A DNA stretch of 64,000 bases from Cryobacterium mannosilyticum. GTDB taxonomy: Bacteria > Actinomycetota > Actinomycetes > Actinomycetales > Microbacteriaceae. Positions 50,546 to 62,257 of this stretch are shown piece by piece. The position numbers and the translations under genes were made by a program. The stretch is from the NCBI RefSeq assembly GCF_004402705.1, contig NZ_SOFM01000045.1, forward strand, positions 1-64,000. The letters run 5' to 3'. Position 1 is the first letter of the stretch; the number at the start of each line of letters is the position of its first letter. The notes under the pieces are model-generated. The model was not told where the DNA came from. It was given only the letters and a program-made list of their open reading frames with translations, and searched no databases.

Positions 50546-50737
50546 GCGGGAGAGTTCGACGCCGACAGGCGTGCGAACACCGAAGGAGCAATCCTCCCCG
50601 ACAATCTCTCAGGTACTCGTACCGCATCGAACTGGCCACTCTGAAAAGTAGCCGCAGCACCAGCGCGGCTCGCCCATGGTGAAAGCCGCGCCCGGTTGGG
50701 GCGGCGAAGCTCTCAGGCCTGACGACAGAGGGGGAGT
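50546..50737 (+). ncRNA. Tandem glycine riboswitch upstream of gcvT
   Basis: Aptamer 1 starts CGGGAGAGTTC, has the core CACCGAAGGAGCAATCCTCC and closes ATCTCTCAGGT (about 50605-50615). Aptamer 2 starts about 50640 (CTCTGAAAAGTAGCCGC) and closes GAAGCTCTCAGGCCTGACGA then CAGAGGGGGAG (about 50705-50737). The two are joined by a short linker, as in other tandem glycine riboswitches. Glycine binding normally raises expression of the cleavage genes that follow. Confidence 0.88.
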
Positions 50738-50804
50738 TCCCAGGGGCTCGATCGCGCCCCGGAGATTCTCGCTCGGCCCCGGCCGACGACAACCTGGAGA
50801 ACTC

Positions 50805-51989
50805 ATGACCCCGGACACCGCCGCCCACCCCTCGGACCAGCCGACCGACGCCCCGTCGAACACCGTCCCGGCAAGCGACGAACGGTTCTCGCCGCTGCAC
50901 CAGGCGCACGTCGACGCCGGCGCCAGCTTCACCGACTTCGCCGGCTGGCAGATGCCGGTGCGCTACTCGAGTGATCTCGCCGAGCACCACGCCGTCCGCA
51001 CCAAAGCGGGCATCTTCGACCTCTCGCACATGGCCGAGATCACCGTGTCCGGACCGGATGCCGGGGCCTTCCTCGACTACGCCCTCGCCGGCAAGCTCTC
51101 CGCGATCGACCTGCTCCAGGCCAAGTACAGCCTCATCCTCAACCCCGCCGGCGGCATCATCGACGACATCGTCGTCTACCGCACCAACGCTGAGGACTAC
51201 CTCGTCGTCGCCAACGCCGGCAACCGGTTCCCGGCCTTCGAGGCACTGTCGGACCGGGCCGCCCGGTTCGACGTCACCGTCAGCGACCAGAGCGACGACG
51301 TCGCCCTGGTCGCCGTGCAGGGGCCGGTCTCCCGCGCCATCCTCGAGGCCACCGCCGGACTCACCGTCGACGGCGACCTTTCCGAGCTGAAGTACTATCG
51401 GGCCCTCGGCGGCACCTTCCAGGACAGCGACGTGCTCATCGCCCGCACCGGCTACACCGGTGAGGACGGCTTCGAGCTCTACATCGACGTGCCCGCCGCC
51501 GCCGCGCTCTGGGACGCCCTCCGCGCCGCGGGGGAGCCGTTCGGCCTCGTGCCGGCCGGCCTCGCCAGCCGGGACACCCTCCGCCTCGAGGCGGGGATGC
51601 CGCTCTACGGCCACGAACTCTCCGTGACCGGCTACCCGGCCCAGGCCGGGCTCGGCCGCGTCGTCAACCTGGCCAAGGAGACCGACTTCATCGGCCGCGC
51701 GGCCAGCGAGGAAGGCCCCCCCGCCGACGCGCCGGTGCTGGTCGGCCTCGTCGCCGCCGGCAAGCGCGCCGGCCGCGCCGACTACCCGGTCTTCCGCAGC
51801 GCCGACGCGCCCGTCGCCGAGGGAGTGATCACGAGCGGGGCGCTGTCGCCGACACTGGGACATCCGATCGCCATGGCCTACGTCGCCCCGTCGCTCGCCC
51901 GGCCGGGCACGGAGGTCTTCGTGGACGTGCGCGGAACCCGCATCCCCGCCACGGTCACCCCGCTGCCCTTCTACAAGCGCCAGAAATAG
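50805..51989 (+). CDS. gcvT: Glycine cleavage system T protein (aminomethyltransferase)
   Basis: 394 residues from ATG 50805 (TGGAGA upstream). After an extension of about 20 Thr/Pro-rich residues, the folate-binding domain contains FTDFAGWQMPVRY, KAGIFDLSHMAEI, YTGEDGFELY and the LRLEAGMPLYGHEL block. It transfers the aminomethyl carbon from the H protein to tetrahydrofolate, releasing ammonia. First gene after the riboswitch; gcvH and gcvP follow. Confidence 0.96.
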   Translation: MTPDTAAHPSDQPTDAPSNTVPASDERFSPLHQAHVDAGASFTDFAGWQMPVRYSSDLAEHHAVRTKAGIFDLSHMAEITVSGPDAGAFLDYALAGKLSAIDLLQAKYSLILNPAGGIIDDIVVYRTNAEDYLVVANAGNRFPAFEALSDRAARFDVTVSDQSDDVALVAVQGPVSRAILEATAGLTVDGDLSELKYYRALGGTFQDSDVLIARTGYTGEDGFELYIDVPAAAALWDALRAAGEPFGLVPAGLASRDTLRLEAGMPLYGHELSVTGYPAQAGLGRVVNLAKETDFIGRAASEEGPPADAPVLVGLVAAGKRAGRADYPVFRSADAPVAEGVITSGALSPTLGHPIAMAYVAPSLARPGTEVFVDVRGTRIPATVTPLPFYKRQK

Positions 51990-52012
51990 TCCACCCCCCG
52001 AGAGGAAACCCC

Positions 52013-52384
52013 ATGGCAGACAAGACTGAACTCCAGTACACCGCCGAGCACGAGTGGGTGCTCGTCGACGGCGACACCGCCCTCGTCGGCATCACCGCCT
52101 ACGCCGCAGACAAGCTCGGTGACGTCGTCTTCGTCGAACTGCCGGCCGTCGGCAGCAGCGTCGCCGCGGGCACCGTCGTCGGCGAGATCGAGTCGACCAA
52201 GTCGGTCGGCGAGCTCTTCGCCCCCGTCGACGGCACCGTCGTCGAAACCAACGACGCCGTCGTCGACAGCCCTGAGCTGGTCAACAGCGACCCGTTCGGG
52301 GCCGGCTGGCTGCTCAAGGTGAGCTTCACCGAGCTGCCCACCCTCCTCAGCTACTCCGAATACTCCGCCCTCGTCGGCGAGTAG
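52013..52384 (+). CDS. gcvH: Glycine cleavage system H protein
   Basis: 123 residues, the usual length. The lipoyl lysine is K63 in GEIESTKSVGELFAP. It shuttles the aminomethyl group from GcvP to GcvT. GAGAGGAAA precedes the ATG. Second gene of the gcv operon. Confidence 0.97.
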   Translation: MADKTELQYTAEHEWVLVDGDTALVGITAYAADKLGDVVFVELPAVGSSVAAGTVVGEIESTKSVGELFAPVDGTVVETNDAVVDSPELVNSDPFGAGWLLKVSFTELPTLLSYSEYSALVGE

Positions 52385-52412
52385 TCCCCAGCGAAGCCAG
52401 GTCACCCCACAC

Positions 52413-55307
<2,895 letters not shown>

Positions 55308-55319
55308 CCGGGTCACCTT

Positions 55320-55385
55320 CGCCGAACTGTGAGCAGAACACCCTTTGCCCCCCCCGAAAACCGGGACACTACTCACAGTTCGGCG
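55320..55385. terminator. Hairpin CGCCGAACTGTGAG / CTCACAGTTCGGCG between gcvP and the CPBP gene
   Basis: 14-base exact arms (55320-55333 and 55372-55385) with a 38-base loop containing a C-run, between convergent gene ends. The left arm's first 13 bases recur at 6668-6680. Probably a bidirectional terminator belonging to a repeat family. Confidence 0.6.
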
Positions 55386-55406
55386 GGTGGCCTGGACGTG
55401 TGGGGA

Positions 55407-56210
55407 TCAGGCGGCGGGGGCGAGGAGCGCCGGCCACCAGGCGACGGCGAGCGGGTAGCCGACGAAGGAGAGGATGTCCAGGATCGCGTGCGCGATCACC
55501 AGCGGCATCGTGCGCCCCCAGCGGGTGTAGCACCAGCCGAACACGACGCCCATCACCGCGTTGCCGACGAACGGGCCGATGCCCTGGTAGAGGTGGTAGC
55601 TGCCGCGGAGCAGCGCCGTCGACCCGATGATCGTCCAGGTCGACCAGCCGAGCTCCCGCAGCCGGGTGAACAGGTAGCCCACCACGATGAGTTCCTCGGT
55701 CAGCCCGGCCCGCACCGCGGAGAGCACCAGGATCGGGATCGTCCACCAGAACGTGTCGATCGGCTGGGGCACGACCGCGACGGTGATCCCCAGCATCCGC
55801 CCGGCCAGGTAGAGGGCCAGGCCGGGGACGCCGATGGCGAGCACGAGGCCGGCGCCGCGGAACAGGTCCCGCCGCTTCTCGGTCAGGTTGAAGCCCAGCC
55901 GGCGGAAGGCGCTGCGCCCGGGCTGCCAGAGCAGGAACAGCACCAGGGCGACGCCGAACAGTTGGAAGAACAGGTCGAGGAACTGGTAGCTGAAATCGAG
56001 CCACTCCCGCGGCGACTGCGACCCGTTGATGGTGGCCGTCTGCTTCGCCAGCGGGGTCGTGTCGGTCAGCCGGGCGATGATCGCCACGATCGAATAGACG
56101 GCGGATGCCCCGAGCGAGAGCCCGAGGACGATCGCCACCTCCCAGTACCGGCCGGCGCGGCCCAGACGACCGGTGTTCGGAGGACCGGAGTCCAGACGGC
56201 CCGGGTTCAC
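55407..56210 (-). CDS. CPBP family intramembrane protease-like protein
   Basis: 267 residues from GTG 56210, overlapping the DCC gene stop (GTGA). About eight TM helices. Motif 1 reads LTEELIVVGYLF: the Glu pair is kept but the usual Arg of EExxxR is Val. Motif 2 is LLRGSYHLYQG (His), and motif 3 contains IAHAILDIL (His). So most of the ABI/CPBP metal site is present. Members process membrane proteins or confer self-immunity to bacteriocins; which applies here cannot be told. Confidence 0.82.
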   Translation of the reverse strand: MNPGRLDSGPPNTGRLGRAGRYWEVAIVLGLSLGASAVYSIVAIIARLTDTTPLAKQTATINGSQSPREWLDFSYQFLDLFFQLFGVALVLFLLWQPGRSAFRRLGFNLTEKRRDLFRGAGLVLAIGVPGLALYLAGRMLGITVAVVPQPIDTFWWTIPILVLSAVRAGLTEELIVVGYLFTRLRELGWSTWTIIGSTALLRGSYHLYQGIGPFVGNAVMGVVFGWCYTRWGRTMPLVIAHAILDILSFVGYPLAVAWWPALLAPAA

Positions 56211-56599
56211 TCGGCGGGCCGCATCCGGCAGGCGGGCGTGCCGCCCGGAAGCCGGTGCCGGAACCGGGCCACCAGCCGGTAACCGATGCCGGCCGCCCAG
56301 GACCAGGGCGGAACCGTGCCCAGCCAGCCGAGCATCCGCCAGCCGGGTGACGGCTGGCGCCGGAGCAGCGCGGCGACCGCGGCGGCGCCGCCGTACTGCC
56401 GGCCGCCGTCGACGAGCCAGACCCTCGACCGGGCATCCGCGGTGGTCAGCGCGAACGCAGCCAGGTCCGTCCACTGGTACGGCGCCGCGGCCGGCATGGC
56501 CGGGAGGATGCGTCCGAGCCAGCCGACCGAGGTCGTGCAGAACGCGCAGTCGCCGTCGAAGATGAGCAGCGGCGGCCGCGCCGTGGTGTGACTGTCCAT
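56207..56599 (-). CDS. DCC family thiol-disulfide oxidoreductase-like protein
   Basis: 130 residues from ATG 56599; an upstream open frame to 56707 lacks support. The family signature is LLIFDGDCAFCTTSVGWL with a CxxC pair, a thioredoxin-like fold. The DCC group is named for the DxxCxxC motif; the reaction is unproven. Coupled by overlap to the CPBP gene. Divergent from the peptide-binding protein gene across 226 bases. Confidence 0.88.
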   Translation of the reverse strand: MDSHTTARPPLLIFDGDCAFCTTSVGWLGRILPAMPAAAPYQWTDLAAFALTTADARSRVWLVDGGRQYGGAAAVAALLRRQPSPGWRMLGWLGTVPPWSWAAGIGYRLVARFRHRLPGGTPACRMRPAE

Positions 56600-56825
56600 G
56601 GAGCAATCATCGCATCGCATCGTCCTGTCGCGGATTCCCCGCCGGGGCGCAGAATCCGGCGCAAAAGCACCGGAAGACGAAACAATCGTGCGCGTTGTGT
56701 TTCGCATCGGTAACGTTATTGCGTTTCAGTATGCGGAGCGCAGGACGGGTACCTAAGGTCGAACTCATCTGGCGCGTAAGCCTGGCCGCAAGTCAGCCGC
56801 GCGCTCACATTGCACAGGAGGAAAA

Positions 56826-58442
56826 TTGAAGATCAACAGACTGGGTATCGCAGCCATCGCCCTGGCCGCGGTGGGGGCCCTCACGCTGTCCGGCTGCGCC
56901 GGCGGCGGAGCTGCCACGCCGACGGCGTCGAGCAACGCAAGAGCGATCATCACGACGAACGGGTCAGAGCCGCAGAACCCGTTGGTCCCGACCAACATCA
57001 ACGAGGTGGGCGGCGGAAAGATCGTCGACGCGGTCTTCGCCGGGCTCGTCTACTACGACGCCAAGGGAGCGCCGATCAATGACGCCGCCGACTCGATCAA
57101 GTCGGACGACAACAAGACCTTCACGATCAAGATCAAGTCCGGCCTGAAGTTCACCAACGACGAGCCCGTCACGTCGTCGAGCTTCGTCGACGCCTGGCAG
57201 TACGGCGCGCTGCTGAGCAACGCGCAGCTCGGGAGCTACTTCTTCGAGAACATCGAAGGGTTCAGCTATGACGAGGACAGCCCCCTCACCGGCCTGAAGG
57301 TCGTCGACGACACCACCTTCACGGTCACCCTGACCGACGCCCTGTCCGACTTCCCGCTGCGCCTGGGCTATTCGGCGTTCTACCCGCTCCCGGCCGCCGC
57401 GTTCAAGGACATTGCAGCCTTCGGCGAGAACCCGATCGGCAACGGCCCGTACATGCTGGCCGCCAAGGGTGCCTGGAAGCACAACGAGAAGATCGACCTC
57501 GTCGTCAACCCGGCCTACGACGGCGGACGCAAGGCCAAGAACGGCGGCCTGTCCATCATCTTCTACGCCAACCAGGGTGCCGCCTATTCCGACCTGCTCG
57601 CGAACAACCTCGACGTGCTCGACGCCATCCCGGACAGCGCATACGGCACCTATGAGAAGGACCTCGGCGACCGCGCCGTGAACCAGCCGTCCGCCGTGTT
57701 CCAGTCCTTCACCATCCCGGCCCGACTGGCGCACTTCGACGGCGAAGAGGGCACGCTGCGTCGTGCGGCCATCTCGATGGCGATCAACCGTGACGAGATC
57801 ACCAAGATCATCTTCTCCGGCACCCGCACCCCGGCCTCCGACTTCACCTCACCGGTGATCGACGGCTGGTCCGACAAGCTCAAGGGCGCGGATGTGCTTG
57901 AGTTCAACGCCAAGCAGGCGAAGAAGCTCTGGGCCGAAGCCGACGCGATCTCCCCGTGGACCGGCTCCTTCCAGATCGCGTACAACGCGGACGGCGGCCA
58001 CCAGGGCTGGGTTGACGCGGCGATGAACAGCATCAAGAACACCCTCGGCATCGACGCGTCCGGCGCGCCGTACCCGACGTTCAAGGAAGCCCGCACGCTG
58101 ATCACGGACCGCACCATCCAGACCGCGTTCCGCACCGGATGGCAGGCCGACTACCCGGGCCTGTTCAACTTCCTCGGCCCGATCTATGCGACCAAGGCCT
58201 CGTCCAACGACGGCGACTACTCGAACCCCAAGTTCGACGCACTGCTGAAGAAGGGCTCCACCGAGAGCGACCTGGCGGCCGCGAACAAGGACTTCCAGGC
58301 CGCACAGGAGATCCTGCTCAAGGACCTCCCGGCGATCCCGCTCTGGTACGCCAACGTGACCGGCGGTTACGGCACGAGCGTGGACAACGTGAAGTTCGGC
58401 TGGAACTCGGTCCCGATCTACAACGAGATCACCAAGGGCTAG
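56826..58442 (+). CDS. Oligopeptide-type ABC substrate-binding lipoprotein, copy 1
   Basis: 538 residues from a TTG (AGGAGG at 56816-56821). Lipoprotein signal ending LTLSGC. The mature part is the SBP family 5 (OppA/DppA) fold: SEPQNPLVPTNINEVGGGKIVDAVF, YDAKGAPINDAADSI, NPIGNGPYMLAAKGAWKHNE. It is nearly the same as the protein at 58540 and separated from it by a terminator hairpin, so the two receptors may be made in different amounts. Substrate class: peptides or related compounds. Confidence 0.92.
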   Translation: MKINRLGIAAIALAAVGALTLSGCAGGGAATPTASSNARAIITTNGSEPQNPLVPTNINEVGGGKIVDAVFAGLVYYDAKGAPINDAADSIKSDDNKTFTIKIKSGLKFTNDEPVTSSSFVDAWQYGALLSNAQLGSYFFENIEGFSYDEDSPLTGLKVVDDTTFTVTLTDALSDFPLRLGYSAFYPLPAAAFKDIAAFGENPIGNGPYMLAAKGAWKHNEKIDLVVNPAYDGGRKAKNGGLSIIFYANQGAAYSDLLANNLDVLDAIPDSAYGTYEKDLGDRAVNQPSAVFQSFTIPARLAHFDGEEGTLRRAAISMAINRDEITKIIFSGTRTPASDFTSPVIDGWSDKLKGADVLEFNAKQAKKLWAEADAISPWTGSFQIAYNADGGHQGWVDAAMNSIKNTLGIDASGAPYPTFKEARTLITDRTIQTAFRTGWQADYPGLFNFLGPIYATKASSNDGDYSNPKFDALLKKGSTESDLAAANKDFQAAQEILLKDLPAIPLWYANVTGGYGTSVDNVKFGWNSVPIYNEITKG

Positions 58443-58460
58443 TCTGAACTGAGCACGAGG

Positions 58461-58494
58461 AAAGGGCGATGACGCACTGTCATCGCCCTTTCTT
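58461..58494 (+). terminator. Rho-independent terminator between the two receptors
   Basis: AAAGGGCGATGAC (58461-58473), loop GCACT, GTCATCGCCCTTT (58479-58491), then CTTC: a 13-base perfect stem ending in a short T-rich stretch. Likely partial termination after copy 1. Confidence 0.8.
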
Positions 58495-58539
58495 CATGCC
58501 CGGCGCGCAGTGTGCGTTTGCCCGGCACAGGAGGAAAAA

Positions 58540-60153
58540 GTGAATATCACCAAAATAGGCGTCACCGCCATTACGCTCGCCGCCATCGGAGCTCTCACGC
58601 TCTCCGGCTGCGCCGGAGGGGGCGCCGCACCGGCGTCGAAGGCGAACGCGGACGCGATCATCTCGACGAACGGGTCGGAGCCGCAGAACCCGTTGATCCC
58701 GACGACGACGACCGAGACCGGCGGCGGCAAGATCGTGAACTCGATCTTCGCGGGATTGGTCTATTACGACGCCACGGGGGCGACCGTGAACGACGTCGCC
58801 GAGGCGATCACGACCGACGACAACACGACGTACACCATCAAGATCAAGCCGGGCCTCGCCTTCAGCGACGGCCAGGCGCTCACGTCGAACAGCTTCGTCG
58901 ACGCGTGGCAGTACGGCGCGCTGCTCAGCAACGGCCAGCTGGGCAGCTCCTTCTTCTCGGACATCGCCGGCTACTCTGTCGAGACGGACAGCCCGCTGAC
59001 CGGCCTCACCGTCGTCGACGACACCACCTTCACGGTCGCCCTGACCGCCCCTCTGGCCGATTTCCCGCAGCGCCTCGGCTTCGCGGCGTTCTACCCGCTC
59101 CCGGCATCCGCGTTCGCGGACATGGCCGCGTTCGGGGAGAGCCCGATCGGCAACGGGCCGTACATGCTCGACGGCCCCAAGGCCTGGAAGCACAACGAGA
59201 AGATCGACCTCGTCGTCAACCCCTCCTACGACGGCGGACGGAAGCCGAAGAACGGCGGCCTGTCGATCACGTTCTACGCCAACGAGGGTGCGGCCTACTC
59301 CGACCTGCTCGCGAACAACCTCGACGTGCTCGACTCGATCCCGGACAGCGCCTACGGCACGTACGAGAGCGACCTGGGCGACCGGGTCGTCAACCAGCCG
59401 GCCGCGATCCTGCAGGCCGTGACGATCCCGGCCCGGTTGCCGCACTTCTCCGGCGAGGAGGGCACCCTGCGCCGCCGGGCGCTCTCGATGGCGATCAACC
59501 GGGAGGAGATCACCAAGATCATCTTCTCCGGCACCCGCACCCCGGCATCCGACTTCACCTCGCCCGTGCTCGACGGCTGGTCCGACACCCTCACGGGCGC
59601 GGACGTGCTCACGTTCAACGCCAAGCAGGCGAAGAAGCTCTGGGCTGAAGCCGACGCCATCTCGCCGTGGACCGGCAGCTTCCAGATCGCGTACAACGCC
59701 GACGGCGGCCACCAGGGCTGGGTCGACGCCGCGTCGAACAGCATCAAGAACACCCTCGGGATCGACGCCTCCGGCGCACCGACACCGACGTTCGCCCAGG
59801 CCCGCACCGCGATCGCCGACCGGAGCATCCAGACCGCGTTCCGGTCGGGCTGGCAGGCCGACTACCCGAGCCTGTACAACTTCCTCCAGCCGTCGTATGC
59901 GACCAAGGCCGGATCCAACGACGGGGAGTACTCGAACCCCGAATTCGACGCGCTTCTGGCGCGTGGTTCCGCCGAGGCCGACCTGACCGCGGCGAACAGC
60001 GACTTCCAGAAGGCGCAGGAGATCCTGCTGCAGGACCTGCCCGCGATCCCGCTCTGGTACGCCAACGTCACGGGCGGTGCCGGGGTCGATGTGCACGGCG
60101 TGGTCTTCGGCTGGGACTCGGTTCCGCTCTTCAGCGAGATCACCAAGGGCTAG
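58540..60153 (+). CDS. Oligopeptide-type ABC substrate-binding lipoprotein, copy 2
   Basis: 537 residues from GTG 58540 (AGGAGG at 58529-58534). Signal peptide and lipobox LTLSGC as in copy 1, and most residues identical throughout, with the same end (PAIPLWYANVTGG ... EITKG) and the same TAGTCTGAACT after the stop codon region. It is a tandem duplicate. Differences cluster at surface-type positions (for example PTNINE versus PTTTTE, SYFFENIEGF versus SSFFSDIAGY), so ligand range may differ slightly. Confidence 0.92.
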   Translation: MNITKIGVTAITLAAIGALTLSGCAGGGAAPASKANADAIISTNGSEPQNPLIPTTTTETGGGKIVNSIFAGLVYYDATGATVNDVAEAITTDDNTTYTIKIKPGLAFSDGQALTSNSFVDAWQYGALLSNGQLGSSFFSDIAGYSVETDSPLTGLTVVDDTTFTVALTAPLADFPQRLGFAAFYPLPASAFADMAAFGESPIGNGPYMLDGPKAWKHNEKIDLVVNPSYDGGRKPKNGGLSITFYANEGAAYSDLLANNLDVLDSIPDSAYGTYESDLGDRVVNQPAAILQAVTIPARLPHFSGEEGTLRRRALSMAINREEITKIIFSGTRTPASDFTSPVLDGWSDTLTGADVLTFNAKQAKKLWAEADAISPWTGSFQIAYNADGGHQGWVDAASNSIKNTLGIDASGAPTPTFAQARTAIADRSIQTAFRSGWQADYPSLYNFLQPSYATKAGSNDGEYSNPEFDALLARGSAEADLTAANSDFQKAQEILLQDLPAIPLWYANVTGGAGVDVHGVVFGWDSVPLFSEITKG

Positions 60154-60167
60154 TCTGAACTAAACGC

Positions 60168-60202
60168 GCGCGGGGGCGATGGCCGACTCATCGCCCCCGC
60201 GC
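60168..60202 (+). terminator. Hairpin after receptor copy 2
   Basis: GCGCGGGGGCGATG (60168-60181), loop GCCGACT, and the exact complement (60189-60202): a 14-base stem without a T-tract. It may attenuate read-through into the permease genes. Between it and the permease start lies CAGGTAACCTG (60259-60269), an 11-base near-palindrome that could be an operator. Confidence 0.65.
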
Positions 60203-60351
60203 CATGACCGACACGAAAAAACGCTGCACCCGGGCTCGGCTCGGAGTGTGCCGCCTTGCAGGTAACCTGTAAAAACTCCGGTCGCTCGATCACAGATAGG
60301 TTCCTCATCCCGTATGACCAATTACATTGATCCGCAAGGCATAGGCGCCTC

Positions 60352-61281
60352 GTGACCGGATACATCTTCAGACGAATCCTTCAGGCGATCCCGGTGTTCC
60401 TGGGCACGACCTTCCTGATCTACTTCATGGTCTTCGCCATGCCGGGTGACCCGATCGTCGCCCTCTTCGGCGACAAGACCCCGAACCCGGCCGTCGTGGC
60501 CCAGCTGCGGGCCCAGTATCACCTGGACCAGCCGTTCATCGTGCAGTACCTGATCTACCTCGGCGGCATCTTCCGCGGGGACTTCGGACTGTCCTTCTCC
60601 GGTGAGCCTGTCACGGCGATCCTGGCCCGCACCTTCCCCGTCACGGCCCGGCTGGCCATCCTGGCCCTGCTGTTCGAGACGTTCTTCGGCATCCTGGTCG
60701 GGCTCGTCTCCGGCCTCCGCAAGGGCAAGCTGTTCGACGCGAGCTCGCTCGCCGTGAGCCTGATCCTGATCTCGCTGCCGATCTTCGTGATCGCGTTCGT
60801 CGGCCAGTACGTCTTCGGCGTCTGGCTCGGCTGGGCGCGCACCACGGTGAGCAGCGGCGCCCCCCTGCAGGACCTGATCCTGCCGGCCCTCGTGCTCGCG
60901 AGCGTGAGCTTCGCCCAGATCGTGCGCCTCACCCGGGCGTCGGTGATCGAGACCTCCGGGCTCGACTTCGTGCGCACCGCCTACAGCAAGGGGCTCAGCA
61001 GCCGCCGGGTCATCCCCGTGCACATCCTGCGCAACTCGCTCATCCCTGTGGTCACCTACCTGGCCACCGACTTCGGCGTGCTCCTCGTCGGCGCCACGAT
61101 CACGGAGGGCATCTTCAACGTCCCCGGCGTCGGAAACACCCTGTACCAGGCCATCATCCGCGGCGAGGGACCCACCGTGGTCTCCTTCGTCACCGTGATG
61201 GTCCTGATCTACCTCGTTGTCAACATCCTGGTGGACCTGTTCTACGGTCTGCTCGACCCAAGGATTCGCTATGTCAAGTAA
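60352..61281 (+). CDS. Oligopeptide-type ABC permease (DppB/OppB-like)
   Basis: 309 residues from GTG 60352. Six TM helices, the N-terminal RRILQAIPVFLGTTFLIYFM and GDPIVALFG typical of DppB, and the EAA loop FVRTAYSKGLSSRRVIPVHILRNSLIP. Forms the channel with the next gene. The stop overlaps the DppC start by 11 bases. Confidence 0.93.
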   Translation: MTGYIFRRILQAIPVFLGTTFLIYFMVFAMPGDPIVALFGDKTPNPAVVAQLRAQYHLDQPFIVQYLIYLGGIFRGDFGLSFSGEPVTAILARTFPVTARLAILALLFETFFGILVGLVSGLRKGKLFDASSLAVSLILISLPIFVIAFVGQYVFGVWLGWARTTVSSGAPLQDLILPALVLASVSFAQIVRLTRASVIETSGLDFVRTAYSKGLSSRRVIPVHILRNSLIPVVTYLATDFGVLLVGATITEGIFNVPGVGNTLYQAIIRGEGPTVVSFVTVMVLIYLVVNILVDLFYGLLDPRIRYVK

Positions 61282-62257
61282 CCCCACCGGCGGGCCCACC
61301 GCCGGCACCCCCGTCGGCGGACGCTCCAGCACCCACTACGTCGCCCCCCTCGACGAGACGCCGCTGGTCAGCGTCGACGCCGTCAAGGTGGCCGAGAAGC
61401 GCAGCAACCTCTGGATCGACGCCTGGCAGGACGTGCGTCGCCGGCCGATGTTCTGGATCTCCGCGGCCCTGATCGTCATCGTCGCCCTGGTGGCGCTGTT
61501 CCCCGGCCTGTTCACCCAGACGCCGCCGAACAACAACTGCATCCTCGGCAACAGCAACGGCGGGCCGGCCGACGGTCACCCGCTCGGATTCACCAAGCAG
61601 GGTTGCGACATCTACTCGCGGATCGTGCACGGGACGTCGACGTCGCTGTCGGTCGGTTTCATCGTGATCGTGCTGACGTCGACGCTCGGCATCCTGTTCG
61701 GTGCCTTCGCCGGTTTCTACGGCGGCTGGGTCGACGCCGTGCTGTCCCGCCTGGGCGACATCTTCTTCTCCATCCCGTACATCCTCGCCGCGGTCGTCAT
61801 CATGTCGGTGCTGTCCCAGTACCGGAGCGTGTGGAGCATTTCGCTCGCGATCGGTATCTTCGCCTGGCCGTCCACGGCCCGGGTGCTGAGATCGGAGATC
61901 CTCCGGGTGAAGAACGCGGACTTCGTCATGGCGTCCACTGCGCTCGGCCTGTCCCGGTTCAAGATCCTGCTCAAGCACGTGCTGCCGAACTCGATCGCCC
62001 CCGTGATCGTGATCACGACCATCTCCCTGGCCGGCGCCATCGTCGCCGAGGCCAGCCTGTCGTTCCTCGGCGTCGGCCTGGGCAGCAACATCATGAGCTG
62101 GGGCAACGACATCAACCAGGCCCAGAACGACCTGCGCACCGCCCCGCAGACGCTGATCCTCCCGTCCATCGCTCTCTCCGTTACCGTGTTCGCGTTCATC
62201 TCGCTCGGCGAGGTCGTACGCGACGCACTCGACCCGAAGGCGAGGGCGCTTCGATGA
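61271..62257 (+). CDS. Oligopeptide-type ABC permease (DppC/OppC-like)
   Basis: 328 residues from ATG 61271, inside the end of the previous gene. A Gly/Pro/Thr-rich cytoplasmic head of about 50 residues precedes six TM helices. The periplasmic loop between TM1 and TM2 has two Cys (NCILGNSNGG ... KQGCDIYSR), possibly disulfide-bonded; the sequence DIYSRIVHGTSTSL is typical of the family (DxxSRxxxG). EAA loop: DFVMASTALGLSRFKILLKHVLPNS. Confidence 0.92.
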   Translation: MSSNPTGGPTAGTPVGGRSSTHYVAPLDETPLVSVDAVKVAEKRSNLWIDAWQDVRRRPMFWISAALIVIVALVALFPGLFTQTPPNNNCILGNSNGGPADGHPLGFTKQGCDIYSRIVHGTSTSLSVGFIVIVLTSTLGILFGAFAGFYGGWVDAVLSRLGDIFFSIPYILAAVVIMSVLSQYRSVWSISLAIGIFAWPSTARVLRSEILRVKNADFVMASTALGLSRFKILLKHVLPNSIAPVIVITTISLAGAIVAEASLSFLGVGLGSNIMSWGNDINQAQNDLRTAPQTLILPSIALSVTVFAFISLGEVVRDALDPKARALR

